From an uncultured beta proteobacterium (GTDB lineage: Bacteria; Pseudomonadota; Gammaproteobacteria; Burkholderiales; Burkholderiaceae_C), in NCBI GenBank assembly GCA_903886275.1, contig CAISLN010000085.1, positions 1-47,192 on the forward strand: a stretch of 47,192 nt of DNA, given 5' to 3'. This document shows positions 7,706-15,294 of this stretch, in pieces. A model generated the notes under the pieces. That model had not been told where the DNA came from and searched no databases. It saw nothing but the letters and a program-made list of their open reading frames with translations. The position numbers were made by a program, and so were the translations under genes. How positions within the stretch are numbered: the stretch's first letter is position 1; each line of letters opens with the position of its first letter.

Positions 7706-9357
7706 TATCCAGTCTTCTTTACTGTCATATTATTCAAGTAAAGACCCTGAATTTCTGTTAGCTCTGGATATCTGTTAACTATTTCCAGGTCATGTGTAAT
7801 GACAATAAACATCACCTTGGGCACTAGAGATGCCATCAACTCCATAATTGAGGTGGTAGACGATGAGTCAATGTGTACAAAAGGCTCATCAAGTATAATA
7901 GTCTTTGGATTCAACAAAAGCGCGCGCACAATAGACAGTTTTTTGCGCTCACCTCCAGATAAATTGCTTCCTGCTTCACCTACTATTTTTGTTTTAGTAT
8001 CATCTATGCTGGTGAAGTTAAATCCCATTTTATTCAATAAATTTAACGCCACCTGATCATCCACATTTCTATTGGAAAGAAGGATGTTTTCATAGACAGA
8101 TTCGTTGAAAAACTCGTCGTTTTGATATACAACAGCCAAATCCAGCAATCGAGAATCATCTCGACTTGAGTAGATAACCTTTCCTTTTGCATCTTGAACT
8201 AGAGCATGATAACTATCAACAGGCTCTAGGCATCTATTTTCGTGTTCGATAATTGAAATGAGTGTTGATTTGCCAATCCCATTTTCACCAACTATTATAC
8301 CGATCAATGTATTTTTGAATTTCAAGCTGAGGTCAAACGTTATTTTTCTGTCATTTGATAACTCAACTGTATGATGATTGAGTTTGATAACCAATTCCCA
8401 TTCTTTCTCAGTTAAACTGAGTACTTCTGTTTTTTTTGCATCGCTGATGGTAAGGCAAAAGTTTTCAATTATTTGATAGTCTTCAGTCGCTTGGATGATT
8501 GATCTCCAATTGGCAGATATTGAACTTGCCTCAAACAGAATTGCACCTAAAGTGAAATTTAAAAAAATAAGCGAACCTATGGTTGGTTCATTTGCCAATA
8601 TCAATGAAGTATTTATTGTAAAAACCAGCACAATCCCGAGGCCGAGAAAAAAGTTGTTCTGAAGCATGAAGTGGCAATTCTTTATTCCAACTCTCTTTAG
8701 CTCTGCTTGAATTCTCCTGAATTTCAGTTCTCTTATGCTCTTGGCCTGATGTATTTGATTTTTAATAATCAGGTCATCGGTTACAAATTTGGCCAATTCA
8801 TCGTCTGCTTTTCTGAGTTCTTGTATCAGACTTCTTTTTCTTTTCATGAGCCTCACCGCCATATACAGGAATAAAAAAGAAAGTGCATTTGATGCTAAGC
8901 ATATGGTTATTCCAAAATAATAACCTATAAGTATTGCATTTACAAAGACTGTAATTAGTGACGTTGCAATGCTTCTAAATGAAATGGCGAATAAGTTTTT
9001 ACAGGACTCCACCGCTCTTGAAATGGCACTATTAATCTCGCCCGTAGCTTTTTCCTTTGCTTGGAATGAGCTTCTTGACGATATATATTGATAAGCTTTT
9101 GAGAGAATTTCAGACTCGATATTGACTGAAAGTCTGGTGTATAGGTATGAGTTAATTCCATTCATCAAGGGCATCATGAAGCGTTGAATAAGGATAATTG
9201 CAACTAAAGTTGCTAGACCCACTTCACTTGAAGATATGTCGGAGTCAAGGTAATTTTTGAGATAGACTGTTATCATTGAACCCATAATCGCTAAAATCAA
9301 GCTTCCTAGGCAACAAACTGATATCAGAATAAAGTTTTTTAAAATTAATTTTTTCAT
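7705..9357 (-). CDS. ABC exporter, fused membrane and ATP-binding domains
   Basis: A 550-residue half-transporter of the exporter type. Residues about 8-280 form the membrane domain (hydrophobic stretches near 10-32, 46-65, 125-170 and 235-280). The ATPase domain has Walker A GENGIGKST (357-365), the Q-loop in VVYQNDEFF (Q412), signature LSGGE (466-470), Walker B IILDEP (487-492) and the H-loop H522. All catalytic motifs are intact, so it should be a working homodimeric pump. No N-terminal C39 peptidase is present, so it would not itself cleave a double-glycine leader. It lies 45 bases after the Gly/Cys-rich gene and overlaps the JmjC-type gene. Export of a peptide or small-molecule product of the cluster is the natural inference; self-resistance is an alternative. 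Confidence 0.88.
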   Translation of the reverse strand: MKKLILKNFILISVCCLGSLILAIMGSMITVYLKNYLDSDISSSEVGLATLVAIILIQRFMMPLMNGINSYLYTRLSVNIESEILSKAYQYISSRSSFQAKEKATGEINSAISRAVESCKNLFAISFRSIATSLITVFVNAILIGYYFGITICLASNALSFLFLYMAVRLMKRKRSLIQELRKADDELAKFVTDDLIIKNQIHQAKSIRELKFRRIQAELKRVGIKNCHFMLQNNFFLGLGIVLVFTINTSLILANEPTIGSLIFLNFTLGAILFEASSISANWRSIIQATEDYQIIENFCLTISDAKKTEVLSLTEKEWELVIKLNHHTVELSNDRKITFDLSLKFKNTLIGIIVGENGIGKSTLISIIEHENRCLEPVDSYHALVQDAKGKVIYSSRDDSRLLDLAVVYQNDEFFNESVYENILLSNRNVDDQVALNLLNKMGFNFTSIDDTKTKIVGEAGSNLSGGERKKLSIVRALLLNPKTIILDEPFVHIDSSSTTSIMELMASLVPKVMFIVITHDLEIVNRYPELTEIQGLYLNNMTVKKTG

Positions 9358-9365
9358 TTAAAATA

Positions 9366-9394
9366 GGGCATCGCTGAAATAAATCAGAATGCCC
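9366..9394 (-). promoter_or_regulatory. Hairpin between the Gly/Cys-rich gene and the ABC exporter gene
   Basis: GGGCAT (9366-9371) is complementary to ATGCCC (9389-9394), giving a 6-bp stem with a 17-base loop in the 45-base gap. There is no U-run of note, so it is not a strong terminator. It could slow transcription or protect the upstream message, leaving the first gene expressed above the exporter. Weak evidence. Confidence 0.3.
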
Positions 9395-9402
9395 ATCTTT
9401 TG

Positions 9403-10515
9403 TTACGATCTAAGTTCGATTGATGGAGTATTCCAGAGTTCTTCCCAGTCTTTTTGCTTGGCTATCAATCCCAAAACAAAACATGCTGGCTCGAGCACTA
9501 GACGAATTATTTTGCCATATACACTACCTTCGTGCCAGGCTCCTGTCTGATAAGCAATTTCTTTTGCTCTATGAAATGCAAGTGGGAACATGACCTTCTC
9601 TGCCAGTGGAGATTTTCTCATCAGTTTGACATATGGTATAGCCCAAGCGTGGTATCCGCGTACTGTTACCGAACTCAAATGGTTTCTTGTAAACTTTAGA
9701 TCAGCCTCCCAAATTTCCCTTTCTAGCATTCCCTTTTTATAGAAGTATGTGCAAATTACGCGGGACGAACCGCCACCACCTCCGCCGCCTATACCTACAC
9801 TGTTCCTTGAGTTACATGAACACCCTGCGCCACAGCCCTTGCCAGAGCACCCACAACTTTTCCTTCCCTCAATTATTATCTTTGCATTGTGTTCAGTAAT
9901 TTTGCCAATTAATTCTTCTTTGCTTACCCCTATGCCTTCCAATGAAATTGGTAGATATCCTTTAATTTCCGCATCGGGTTTTCTCAGTTGATTAATTTTC
10001 TCTACTGTGTACTTCGCATCATATTTGATATACCATTTTTGTATGGTCTCAATTCCGAGATGAGTTTCAATTAGTGTTAACTGATTCTTTATTCCATTGA
10101 TCACCTCATCTCTTAGTCCGTCAGGATTCAATGCTTTCGCCTCTTTAAGTGCTATGCCTTTTCTACTAGTAAAGGGTGCATGATGCAGATAACGACCAAA
10201 GTATTTTTCACAAAAATTACAATAATCTTTTGTGAATAGTACAAAGGTATGCCACATTTCATCTATGATAGATGTTGACTCTGATATGGATATATCTTGC
10301 CCCTTTGCATGCCCAATGTGTGCCACGTAGAGATACTTAATTGTTTCGTTAAACAAATCTTGGGCTTCATCTTCGTCAATGTTAAACTTCGTTCTGAATT
10401 TTTCAATAACATCTTGATTTTTGTATTGTTTTATTTGGAAATAATCGGGCATAATTATTTCGTCTGAACTTGGTTTTTTGGTTAGTATTTCAGTCAAAAA
10501 GTCTTCTGCTTGCAT
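9403..10515 (-). CDS. Glycine-rich-domain (GRDP)-like protein with Cys/Gly-rich segment
   Basis: 370 residues in three parts. Residues about 20-210 hold an aromatic/His motif (EMWHTF at 86-91, FCEKYFGRYLHHAP at 101-114) that I recognise from glycine-rich-domain-containing-protein-like (GRDP-like) families. Residues 221-250 form a low-complexity strip with cysteines at 221, 223, 228, 232 and 234 and a run of seven glycines (243-249). Residues about 252-370 begin RVICTYFYKKG and contain RGYHAWAIPYVKLMRKSP, resembling a domain I have seen after poly-glycine linkers in proteobacterial and phage proteins. No signal peptide is evident. An AGGA ribosome-binding site lies about nine bases before the ATG. 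As first gene of the island operon and next to an exporter and oxygenases, it may be the structural product or a scaffold. Function unknown. Confidence 0.75.
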   Translation of the reverse strand: MQAEDFLTEILTKKPSSDEIIMPDYFQIKQYKNQDVIEKFRTKFNIDEDEAQDLFNETIKYLYVAHIGHAKGQDISISESTSIIDEMWHTFVLFTKDYCNFCEKYFGRYLHHAPFTSRKGIALKEAKALNPDGLRDEVINGIKNQLTLIETHLGIETIQKWYIKYDAKYTVEKINQLRKPDAEIKGYLPISLEGIGVSKEELIGKITEHNAKIIIEGRKSCGCSGKGCGAGCSCNSRNSVGIGGGGGGGSSRVICTYFYKKGMLEREIWEADLKFTRNHLSSVTVRGYHAWAIPYVKLMRKSPLAEKVMFPLAFHRAKEIAYQTGAWHEGSVYGKIIRLVLEPACFVLGLIAKQKDWEELWNTPSIELRS

Positions 10516-11168
10516 GGCTATTTTTCCTATTTGCGATTTGTATTAAATGCATGAACTAAATTGATTTTATTTTTTAATCAATTCATTCGAATTTAGGCAT
10601 TAATTGGTCTACTTTTGTCTATATTTAACCTTTCTCCTTTTTGTGATTCAATTAGAAAATTCTTTATTCCAAACGCCCAAGGTATCCATTCATTTTTAAT
10701 GCGTGCTCCAGCGCTGGTGTTATTTTGTTGAGCTCAATGCAGTGTTTGCGCGGGAAAGTCACAGTAAGGCGGAACTCGAGAGCCTTCAATCACTACTTTG
10801 AGCACCTCATGCAGGTTAGTAAATGAGAATCGCAAATTCACAGTCAACATGTGAGTTGAGCGTGAGGGTTAACTGGATAGCTACTTTTGAATTTTGTAGC
10901 ATATTTGCCTCAATGTAGCATATGCGAACACAACGTTCAAGGCTAAAGCAGGGATCAATGAGTCTTGCAAATCGCTGATCTCTGGAACTTAGGTAGGTAC
11001 GCGGAGTGGGACGGAGGTCATCGCCTCCAACTTTGTCAATTTGCCTACGTCACAGCAAAAAAATCGTGTCGATTCATTCGTTCGATAGCTCTAATTAGCA
11101 ACGAAAATGCATTTCTTCCGTACGAATGACCGATAATTGTCCTTAAATAAACATTTGAAGGGACGGTG
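10516..11168. other. Divergent noncoding region between the island operon and the XRE regulator
   Basis: About 650 bases with no convincing gene. Near the left end an 8-bp inverted repeat (AATTGATT, 10559-10566; AATCAATT, 10576-10583) lies 44-68 bases before the GRDP-like start codon and could be an operator. Near the right end CATTCGT (11075-11081) and ACGAATG (11122-11128) form a second, weaker inverted pair ahead of the XRE gene. G+C rises from left to right, so this is probably the right shoulder of the island. A 38-codon minus-strand frame at 10734-10850 was not accepted as a gene. Confidence 0.4.
10559..10583 (-). promoter_or_regulatory. 8-bp inverted repeat upstream of the Gly/Cys-rich gene, possible operator
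   Basis: AATTGATT and AATCAATT are separated by nine A/T bases. On the minus strand the right arm contains TTGATT, which could serve as a -35 element, so a protein bound here would meet the promoter. The adjacent XRE protein is the obvious candidate ligand. No second copy of the exact motif was found near the XRE gene, so this is tentative. Confidence 0.3.
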
Positions 11169-11432
11169 ATGACAAATTTGTCGTTGCTGCGCGCATTCGG
11201 CTTTGTGGTACGAACGCGCCGACGTGCATTAGGCATCACTCAACATGCACTTGCATCAACTTCTGATGTGGACAGGTCATTCATTGCTAGGATTGAAACC
11301 GGCAAGCATCAACCTTCCTTGACCGTCATTTTCGGTTTGGCACGGGGGCTTTCAATGCCTCCTCAAGAGCTCATAGCGGCAACCGACTCGTTTTTTCTTG
11401 GTGCCATTAGTGAGGAGAACGCTGGTAGGTAA
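11169..11432 (+). CDS. XRE-family helix-turn-helix transcriptional regulator
   Basis: From the ATG at 11169 the protein has 87 residues; a GTG immediately before is in frame, but AAGGG at 11157-11162 suits the ATG. The single domain is a Cro/cI-type helix-turn-helix: RTRRRALGITQHALA, then VDRSFIARIETGKHQPSLTVIFGLARGL, the classical helix 2-helix 3-helix 4 pattern. No sensor domain is present. It is transcribed away from the AT-rich operon across a 650-base gap and lies just before an ISKra4 remnant. It could control the island from the divergent region, or could be an independent small regulator whose partner was lost. No toxin partner was seen. Confidence 0.85.
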   Translation: MTNLSLLRAFGFVVRTRRRALGITQHALASTSDVDRSFIARIETGKHQPSLTVIFGLARGLSMPPQELIAATDSFFLGAISEENAGR

Positions 11433-11569
11433 CTGGTGGATGCGGCGTAAAACTTGGACTGGTTTATGAGAGCGTTCGAAAGTATGGGGGCAGCATTCCA
11501 AGACCGCTTGCGGGAGGCCGGAGCTAGGCGCTGACATTTAGTCGCTGATGGCACTGATGGAGACGGTCT
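11433..11569. other. Short intergenic region before the ISKra4 remnant
   Basis: No supported gene. The left end of the ISKra4 element probably falls here, near 11500-11550, but no terminal repeat can be matched because the other end has been lost. A 22-codon frame at 11466-11534 was not accepted. Confidence 0.25.
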
Positions 11570-12443
11570 TTGGAATTCGAACTGATATTGAAAGTTACCG
11601 ACAAGGATGGGACGCCGTCCAATGTGTCGCTTGGGCAAATATGTAGTATCAAGGTTGACGACGTGGCGCTGCTTGGGTTGGATCTGCTTGAAAGCAAGCA
11701 GGTTTTGACGCGGTTGCAGCATGAGATCGTGACGACCCAGTTCCAGTGCATCGCGGATGAACGCTGCCCATGCGCTTGCTGCGGCAAGTTTTCCTCTATT
11801 AAGGACTACCAGCAGGCGCGGTTTCGTAGTCTGTTTGGCGATGTCACGCTTCGTGTGCCCAGGTTTTCCAAGTGTGGCTGCACTGAGCGTGGGCCGCGAC
11901 AATCCCAGCGGCGCTGGATATCGGCGGAACTGGAGTGCGTGCAAAGTGAACTTGCCGCCCGCCTGTCGTACCAGCATTCGACCGACGTGTTGAGAATGCT
12001 CTTGCCCATTGGAAAAGGCCACAGTGCCAGCACTGTGCGGGCGCGCACGTTGCGAGTGGGCCAACGCATGGACGCCGAATTGACTGAAGTTCAGGCACCC
12101 TGCGTGCACCCGTCCAGGGTGATATCCATTGGGCTGGACGGCGGCTACGTCCGTCATTGTGATGCGCAAGCCGGGCACAATTTCGAGATCATCGCCGGTC
12201 GTGTGTTGACCGAGGACGGGGCGCAGCGCAGTGTGGGCTTCGTGCGCAGCGTTGACAAATGCTCACGAACACGGGTGCAGCACGTGGTGGCAGCGCTTGG
12301 CGGAGCAGACGACAACCTGCGCGTTTTTACCGACGGAGATGGTAGATTGCGCGACTTGCAACTGGCGGTTTTGCCCGATGCAACCCACGTGTTGGACTGG
12401 TACCACCTGACGCGGCGGTTAACGGTATTGTCCAGTGTCATCA
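11570..12443 (+). pseudogene. ISKra4-family transposase, 3'-truncated
   Basis: The frame opens at a TTG (11570) and reads as an ISKra4-family transposase for about 291 residues: a zinc-finger-like CPCACC (66-71) and CGC (102-104) region, then the DDE core with GLDGGYVR (D190), the FTDGDGR stretch (D255/D257) and LDWYHLTRR (276-283). After about residue 291 similarity stops; the frame continues only as antisense of the PHA-associated gene. The final catalytic glutamate and C-terminus are therefore missing and the gene is inactive. G+C is high, unlike the neighbouring island. The true start could be slightly different. Confidence 0.82.
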
Positions 12444-12462
12444 GCGAGAAGCGTGGGGGCTC

Positions 12463-12753
12463 TTATTTCGCCAACAACTGGTCGAGGTTCTTCACAATCT
12501 CCGCCTCGATCCTGTCCTTGAAGGTGCCCAGCAAAAAGCCCAGCGTGGCGTCGAGCTCAAAGCGCCCCTTGTGGACCTGCAGCGTGCCGTGCACACCGGA
12601 GCGCGAGAAGCTCACCGTATCGTCCGCCTTGCCTTCCTCATAGGTGCAGTCCATGCCGAAGTCGGCCTCCACCTGCTCGGCCCAGGCATAGGCCACCTTG
12701 CGTGCCGCAGCAAATCCGAGCTGGTGCTCCCTTACTATGTGAAGATTCGCCAT
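12463..12753 (-). CDS. Polyhydroxyalkanoic acid system (PHA granule region) family protein
   Basis: 96 residues, beginning MANLHIVREHQLGFAAARKVAYAWAEQVEADF and ending VKNLDQLLAK. This matches the small protein family found with polyhydroxyalkanoate genes and, more widely, in betaproteobacteria; the exact role is unknown. It has no signal peptide or membrane helix. It is divergent from the DUF1840 gene with only 20 bases between the two start codons, so promoters must overlap coding sequence or be very compact. The truncated ISKra4 transposase ends within about 20 bases of this gene's stop, so the insertion or deletion there stopped just short of it. Confidence 0.85.
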   Translation of the reverse strand: MANLHIVREHQLGFAAARKVAYAWAEQVEADFGMDCTYEEGKADDTVSFSRSGVHGTLQVHKGRFELDATLGFLLGTFKDRIEAEIVKNLDQLLAK

Positions 12754-12773
12754 TCCCCAATCCTTTAAGTGCC

Positions 12774-13103
12774 ATGTACAAATTCAAATCCCGCGCCGCC
12801 GGCGACCTGATCATGCTCGACCCCAACGGCCGCCAGATTCTGAACATCCTGGGCCGCACCGACGCGGCCGCCCAGACCCAGGGGATTTTGCTGCCCGAGC
12901 ATATGCCAGAAGCGATTGGAAAATTGCAGGCCGCGATCAAGGCCGATGAAGACCACCGCGCCCAGCTCATCCAGGAAGCGCAGGACAAGGGCGAAACCCC
13001 ACCGCGCTTTGAAGGCATCTCGCTGCGCCAGCGCGCAGTGCCCTTCATCGAAATGATCAAGCGCTGCCAGAAGGCGGAGAAGGAAATTGTCTGGGGGGTG
13101 TAA
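12774..13103 (+). CDS. DUF1840 domain-containing protein
   Basis: The ATG at 12774 gives 109 residues starting MYKFKSRAAGDLIMLDPNGRQIL, the standard opening of the DUF1840 family of beta- and gammaproteobacteria. An open frame extends further upstream, but that part is antisense to the PHA-family gene. The rest is helical and charged (LPEHMPEAIGKLQAAIKADE) and ends QKAEKEIVWGV. No enzymatic motif is visible and no function is established for the family. It is divergently adjacent to the PHA-system protein, an arrangement I believe is common in Burkholderiales. Confidence 0.9.
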   Translation: MYKFKSRAAGDLIMLDPNGRQILNILGRTDAAAQTQGILLPEHMPEAIGKLQAAIKADEDHRAQLIQEAQDKGETPPRFEGISLRQRAVPFIEMIKRCQKAEKEIVWGV

Positions 13104-13137
13104 TCCTGTCCTGAACGGACCGAACGCCTACGCCAAT

Positions 13138-13494
13138 TCAAGCTGCGCTATGGCGCCCCAAGCCCTCGGAGATATAGGCTGTCACGAGCTGGTTCAGGCT
13201 CACTCCCTCGGCCTTGGCCTGGTGCTGAAGACGCGAATGAATGCTGCGCGGCAGGCGTTGCACAAATTTTCCGGAGGCGTTGGCGATACCGGGAACTGGC
13301 ACGGGACGACCATCGGCGATGTGGGCATCCATCCAGCAATCAAACGCGCCGCGCGCGTCTGCAATGGCTTCTTCGGGAGTCTCGCCGTCGGCCATACAGC
13401 CGGGAAGGTCAGGAAAGGTTGCGAGGAAGCCGCCACCTTCGTCGGCAGTCAAGGGGCGAATCTCCATAGGGTATGCGTTGAATTTCGGTTTCAT
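13138..13494 (-). CDS. hicB: HicB-type antitoxin
   Basis: 118 residues from the ATG at 13494, which overlaps the HicA stop as ATGA; the frame is also open four codons upstream, but the overlap and MKPKFNAYPMEIRPL start are preferred. The N-terminal part has the partial RNase-H-like HicB fold (GGGFLATFPDLPGCMADGETPEEAIADA). The C-terminal part (LPRSIHSRLQHQAKAEGVSLNQLVTAYIS) is an Arc/MetJ-type ribbon-helix-helix DNA-binding domain. It should neutralise the HicA ribonuclease and repress the operon. Both domains are intact. Confidence 0.93.
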   Translation of the reverse strand: MKPKFNAYPMEIRPLTADEGGGFLATFPDLPGCMADGETPEEAIADARGAFDCWMDAHIADGRPVPVPGIANASGKFVQRLPRSIHSRLQHQAKAEGVSLNQLVTAYISEGLGRHSAA

Positions 13495-13727
13495 TCTGGA
13501 CTCCAATCAATCAAGGCAAGCAACTGCACCACGTACACCGCTTTGATGGGCTTGCGTGCCGGCACACACACCTCAAGCGGACAAGCAGCGCGCTGAATGA
13601 CGACATGACTGCCGCCGTTCTTGCGCACTTTCAAACCCGCATGTGCCGCGACGGACTCGATCTCTTCCATGCGCCAATCGCGTGGATTGTTACGCATCGC
13701 GGCGATGTTTTTCTCTTGCTTGCCCAT
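13491..13727 (-). CDS. hicA: HicA-type mRNA interferase toxin
   Basis: 78 residues, the normal size for HicA. It contains the double-stranded-RNA-binding-like fold with KVRKNGGSHVVIQR, where the histidine in GGSH is the catalytic residue of the family, and a C-terminal VCVPARKPIKAVYVVQLL stretch. HicA cleaves mRNA and arrests translation when HicB is absent. The gene precedes hicB and overlaps it by four bases, the usual toxin-first order. The region has host-like G+C, so there is no sign that this pair arrived with the AT-rich island. Confidence 0.93.
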   Translation of the reverse strand: MGKQEKNIAAMRNNPRDWRMEEIESVAAHAGLKVRKNGGSHVVIQRAACPLEVCVPARKPIKAVYVVQLLALIDWSPE

Positions 13728-13807
13728 GCCAAATAGTATCGGCTATGGTACTAGAAAGTCAAAGGCTGCTGCTTGCTAGGCTTGCCAGGAGCCGTTCGTC
13801 CCTGGAA

Positions 13808-15061
13808 CTACTTGTAGCTGCGGATGTCGTCGATCACCTTGCCATCATTGGGCAGGGCACCGGGCAAAAGCAACTCCACCTGGGCGCGCAGCTTGGTGAC
13901 ATCGCGTATGGCCTCGCCAATGCGCGCCGCCAAGCCTTCCACCGGCGCGGCTGCCTCCACCTTGAGCGTCATCACATCATTGGCCATCTCGCCGCTGACC
14001 ACCAGGCGCGCACGGCTTAGCTCCGGAAAGCGCTTGACGACCTCGTCCACCTGTTTGGGGTGCACAAACATGCCGCGAATCTTGGTGGTCTGATCGGCCC
14101 GCCCCATCCAGCCCTTGATGCGGGTGTTGGTGCGACCGGTAGGACAGTGGCCGGGCAACACGGCCGACAGATCGCCGGTGCCAAAGCGGATCAGCGGATA
14201 GTCGGGGTTCAGCGTGGTCACCACCAGTTCGCCCACCTCGCCCTCGCTCACCGGGTCGCCGGTGCCGGGACGCACAATTTCCACGATCACCCCTTCGTCC
14301 AGCACCAGGCCCTCGCGTGCCTCGGTCTCATAAGCAATCAGGCCCAGGTCGGCCGTGGCGTAGCACTGGTAACCGGCAATGCCGTGTGCGGTGAACCAGT
14401 CGCGCAGCGAGGGCGGATAGGCCTCGCCACCAAACATGGCCTTCTTCACGCTGGGCAGCGTGAGGCCCAACTCTTGGGCCTTCTCGACAATGATTTTCAG
14501 AAAGCTGGGCGTGCCGATGTAGCCGGCAGGCGCCAGCTCACGCATGGCCTGCACCTGCTGCTCGGTCTGGCCGGTGCCACCGGGAAACACGGTGCAGCCC
14601 ATGGCGTGCGCCCCGGTTTCCATCATCGAGCCGGCCGGCACAAAGTGGTAGCTAAACGAGTTGTGGATCAGCTCGCCGGGCCTAAAGCCAGAGGCAAAAA
14701 TCGCCCGCGCCATGCGCCAGTAATCCTTGCCCGTGCCTTCGGGCTCGTAGATCGGGCCCGGGCTGGCAAACACGCGCGGCATGGAAGCGCCAAAGCCAAT
14801 GGAACTGAAGCCACCAAACACATTGCCCCCGGCAGCACGCGCCGCCTGTTGGCGCTCCTGCAGTTCGGACTTGCGGATGACGGGCAGTTTGGCCAGCGCT
14901 TCGCGAATCGTAATCTCGACCGGATTCACATCGGCCAGCAAAGCCGCAAACGCGGGTGAAGAGTTCTTGGCATGCGCGACCTGCAACGGCAAGGCAGCAA
15001 GCAATGCAGCCTCGCGGGATTCAGGGTCGCGGGTTTCCAGTGCGTCGAAATAGTTTGCCAA
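13808..15061 (-). CDS. PaaK-like CoA ligase (phenylacetate-CoA ligase family)
   Basis: 417 residues from a TTG at 15061, supported by AGGAG nine bases upstream; no ATG fits. It has the PaaK-family pattern: an N-terminal YWRMARAIFASGFRPGE region, GTGQTEQQ, GGEAYPPSLRDWF, the acceptor loop FGTGDLSAVL and GWMGRADQTTKIRGMFVHPKQVDE, where the lysine before IRGMFV begins the C-terminal flip domain. The enzyme would adenylate a carboxylic (often aromatic) acid and form its CoA thioester in the cytosol. It is the last gene of the Liv-type operon, 233 bases after livF with a palindromic repeat between. The true substrate is unknown; annotation as strictly phenylacetate-CoA ligase would be too specific. 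Confidence 0.85.
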   Translation of the reverse strand: MANYFDALETRDPESREAALLAALPLQVAHAKNSSPAFAALLADVNPVEITIREALAKLPVIRKSELQERQQAARAAGGNVFGGFSSIGFGASMPRVFASPGPIYEPEGTGKDYWRMARAIFASGFRPGELIHNSFSYHFVPAGSMMETGAHAMGCTVFPGGTGQTEQQVQAMRELAPAGYIGTPSFLKIIVEKAQELGLTLPSVKKAMFGGEAYPPSLRDWFTAHGIAGYQCYATADLGLIAYETEAREGLVLDEGVIVEIVRPGTGDPVSEGEVGELVVTTLNPDYPLIRFGTGDLSAVLPGHCPTGRTNTRIKGWMGRADQTTKIRGMFVHPKQVDEVVKRFPELSRARLVVSGEMANDVMTLKVEAAAPVEGLAARIGEAIRDVTKLRAQVELLLPGALPNDGKVIDDIRSYK

Positions 15062-15079
15062 AGCCGATATCTCCTAATT

Positions 15080-15292
15080 CCAATCAAAGCGCAGGTGGCA
15101 AAGCAAAGCGAGCCACCCTTCCAGAAACACCGCAGAACCGGCTTTGCCGGGCTGCTGGTGTTGCCCCCTGCAAGGGGCTGAGTGCCGCGTCTCCAAACCT
15201 GCCTGCGCAGGTTGGGACGGCAACGAAGAGCCGTTGCCTCTGGCTGAGGCACCGAAGCGGCCACACGAAGTGGGCAAGCCGGGGGGTGTGCC
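15080..15292 (-). repeat. Palindromic intergenic repeat, copy 1
   Basis: This gap between livF and the PaaK-like gene has short palindromes (CCGGCTTTGCCGG, 15138-15150) and GC-rich stems. The 18 bases at 15135-15152 recur exactly, in inverse orientation, at 19754-19771, and flanking blocks agree in order (a C-rich strip, then AGTGGGCAAGCCGGGGGG here against AGTGAGCAAGCAACGGGGGG there). It looks like a dispersed repeat of the host genome. Its boundaries are approximate. Confidence 0.55.
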
Positions 15293-15294
15293 AT

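Noticed and set aside
10734..10850. 38-codon minus-strand frame (starting MLTVNLRFSFTNLHEV) in the gap before the XRE gene
   Set aside because: No recognised family, no convincing ribosome-binding site and too short to support alone; could be a decayed mobile-element fragment.
11166..11432. XRE protein as antitoxin of a type II pair
   Set aside because: No small partner gene lies on either side; the following frame is a transposase remnant.
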